Below, piece by piece: positions 6,971 to 7,815 of a stretch of 7,815 nt of DNA; within the stretch, counting starts at the first letter, position 1, and every line of letters starts with the position of its first letter. The stretch spans positions 1-7,815 of the forward strand of contig CAMWWF010000126.1 of NCBI GenBank assembly GCA_947177885.1, read 5' to 3'. The position numbers and the translations under genes are program-made. The notes beneath the pieces were generated by a model. The model had not been told where the DNA came from. It ran no database searches and saw nothing but the letters and a program-made list of their open reading frames with translations. This stretch comes from an uncultured Lachnospiraceae bacterium (GTDB lineage: Bacteria; Bacillota_A; Clostridia; Lachnospirales; Lachnospiraceae).

Positions 6971-7815
6971 CTAACTCTCCTGCTCAAATTCCACCAGCTG
7001 CCAGCTCATGGGAGTGCCCAGCCTGGCGTCCCTGGTAATCCTCTTCCCCAGGATCTCCTCATAGTACATGGTATGCAGACCACAGGCAGGCCGCACGGAA
7101 CGGAGATTCTCCGGGGTGAATACCTCCCCGGCCTTCATATCTTTCGCCACGAACAGGGAGCGGGAATATTTTCTGGTGTTTTGCTGCTTGGGGGTCAAGT
7201 CATATGTCACCTTTCCCAAAGCCTTTTCCACCCTGCGGATATTCTCCGTCATCTCCCTGAATTCCTCCGGTTCCATGGAGAAAGCCGCATCCGCACCGCC
7301 GTCCGCACGTCTTAAAGTCAGATGCTTTTCCACCACCTTAGCCCCCAGCGCCACAGCGGCATCCGCCACCGCGCCGCCCATCGTATGATCGGAGATTCCT
7401 GTGATACAGTCAAAACTCTCCCTCATGGACGGAATCGTTTTCAGATTGATATCCTCATAGGGCGCAGGATATGCAGTGGTACACTTTAACAGGATCACCT
7501 GTTCGTTTCCCGCCTCCCTGCATGTTCTCAGGGCCAGTTCGATATCCGCCATATGAGCGATGCCGGTGGAGATGATGATCGGCTTGCCTGTCTGCGCTAT
7601 CCTTTTCAGGAACGGGATATCCGTGATCTCCGGACTTGCCACCTTGTAGGCAGGCACCTCCATCTCCTCCAGAAAGTCAATGCTGCTCAGGTCAAAGGGA
7701 GAGGAAAAGAAGATCAATCCCATCTCTTCCGCCAGTTTCTTTAACTTCGGCTGCCATTCCCAGGGTGTGTACGCCGTCTCATACAGCTTGTACAATGTAG
7801 TCCCGTCCCACAGCG
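6971..7815 (-). CDS. pseI: Pseudaminic acid synthase (PseI), 5' end outside window
   Basis: The C-terminal 280 residues of a NeuB-family enzyme that condenses phosphoenolpyruvate with 2,4-diacetamido-2,4,6-trideoxy-L-altrose to give pseudaminic acid. The frame continues through the right edge (LWDGTT before LYKLYE), so a TTG at 7795 is internal and not the start; about 65 N-terminal residues are missing compared with the usual length of about 345. AYTPWEW near the start is typical of PseI rather than sialic or legionaminic acid synthases. Further signatures are FSSPFD, VPAYKVAS, IISTGIA, LLKCTTAYP, GISDHTMG and EKHLTL; the last two carry metal-binding histidines. The C-terminal SAF (antifreeze-like) domain begins at RSLFVAKDMKAGE and includes RPACGLH and EILGKR, closely matching remembered Campylobacter PseI. 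The TAG stop is at 6971-6973. The product is expected to be activated by PseF (CMP transfer), not present here. Confidence 0.93.
   Translation of the reverse strand, partial: LWDGTTLYKLYETAYTPWEWQPKLKKLAEEMGLIFFSSPFDLSSIDFLEEMEVPAYKVASPEITDIPFLKRIAQTGKPIIISTGIAHMADIELALRTCREAGNEQVILLKCTTAYPAPYEDINLKTIPSMRESFDCITGISDHTMGGAVADAAVALGAKVVEKHLTLRRADGGADAAFSMEPEEFREMTENIRRVEKALGKVTYDLTPKQQNTRKYSRSLFVAKDMKAGEVFTPENLRSVRPACGLHTMYYEEILGKRITRDARLGTPMSWQLVEFEQES

Noticed and set aside
7793..7795. TTG as the start codon of pseI
   Set aside because: The same frame continues upstream to the window edge with residues (LWDGTT) that fit the PseI family, so the gene is truncated by the window and not started here.
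6971..7815. N-acetylneuraminate or legionaminic acid synthase instead of PseI
   Set aside because: The AYTPWEW segment and the C-terminal RSLFV/RPACGLH/EILGKR pattern match PseI, and the adjacent gene is a clear PseG, not NeuC or another epimerase.

Overview
The window is one strand of a surface-glycan or protein-glycosylation gene cluster, most likely from a Gram-positive Clostridia (Lachnospiraceae-like) genome. That placement is an inference. It rests on a roughly even G+C composition judged by eye, AAGGAGG-type ribosome binding sites 5 nt before start codons, and the style of the proteins. No rRNA, tRNA or housekeeping marker is present to prove it.

All seven genes lie on the minus strand with gaps of 12 to 64 nt, so they read as one operon from right to left. 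In transcription order they are: a 5'-truncated pseudaminic acid synthase (pseI, 7815-6971); the UDP-sugar hydrolase pseG (6958-5915); a membrane-anchored SGNH/GDSL hydrolase (5889-5017); a polytopic GtrII-type glucosyltransferase (4970-3420); a GtrB-like family 2 glycosyltransferase with two C-terminal membrane helices (3394-2417); the sugar aminotransferase wecE (2352-1225); and a large polytopic membrane protein of unknown function whose 3' end lies beyond the left edge (1188-1). This last gene has no stop codon in the window, but it is an uninterrupted 396-codon frame and is clearly real.

The genes combine four glycan activities. PseG and PseI catalyse two late steps in making pseudaminic acid, a nonulosonic acid found on flagellins, capsules and other surface glycans. 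WecE makes dTDP-4-amino-4,6-dideoxygalactose from the dTDP-4-keto-6-deoxyglucose intermediate. The GtrB-like enzyme and the GtrII-like protein form the classic pair in which a sugar is loaded onto undecaprenyl phosphate inside the cell and transferred to a glycan outside it. The SGNH hydrolase has an N-terminal anchor and probably acts outside the membrane on O-acyl groups. The last gene may be a second membrane glycosyltransferase, but this is weakly supported.

The other pseudaminic acid genes (pseB, pseC, pseH, pseF), a GtrA-type flippase, an acetyltransferase for the WecE product, and the polymerase or final transferase are not in the window. They would be expected in flanking DNA, so the final glycan and its carrier cannot be decided here. 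No stretch over 100 nt lacks a gene. I found no convincing promoter, terminator, RNA gene, mobile element, repeat array or CRISPR.
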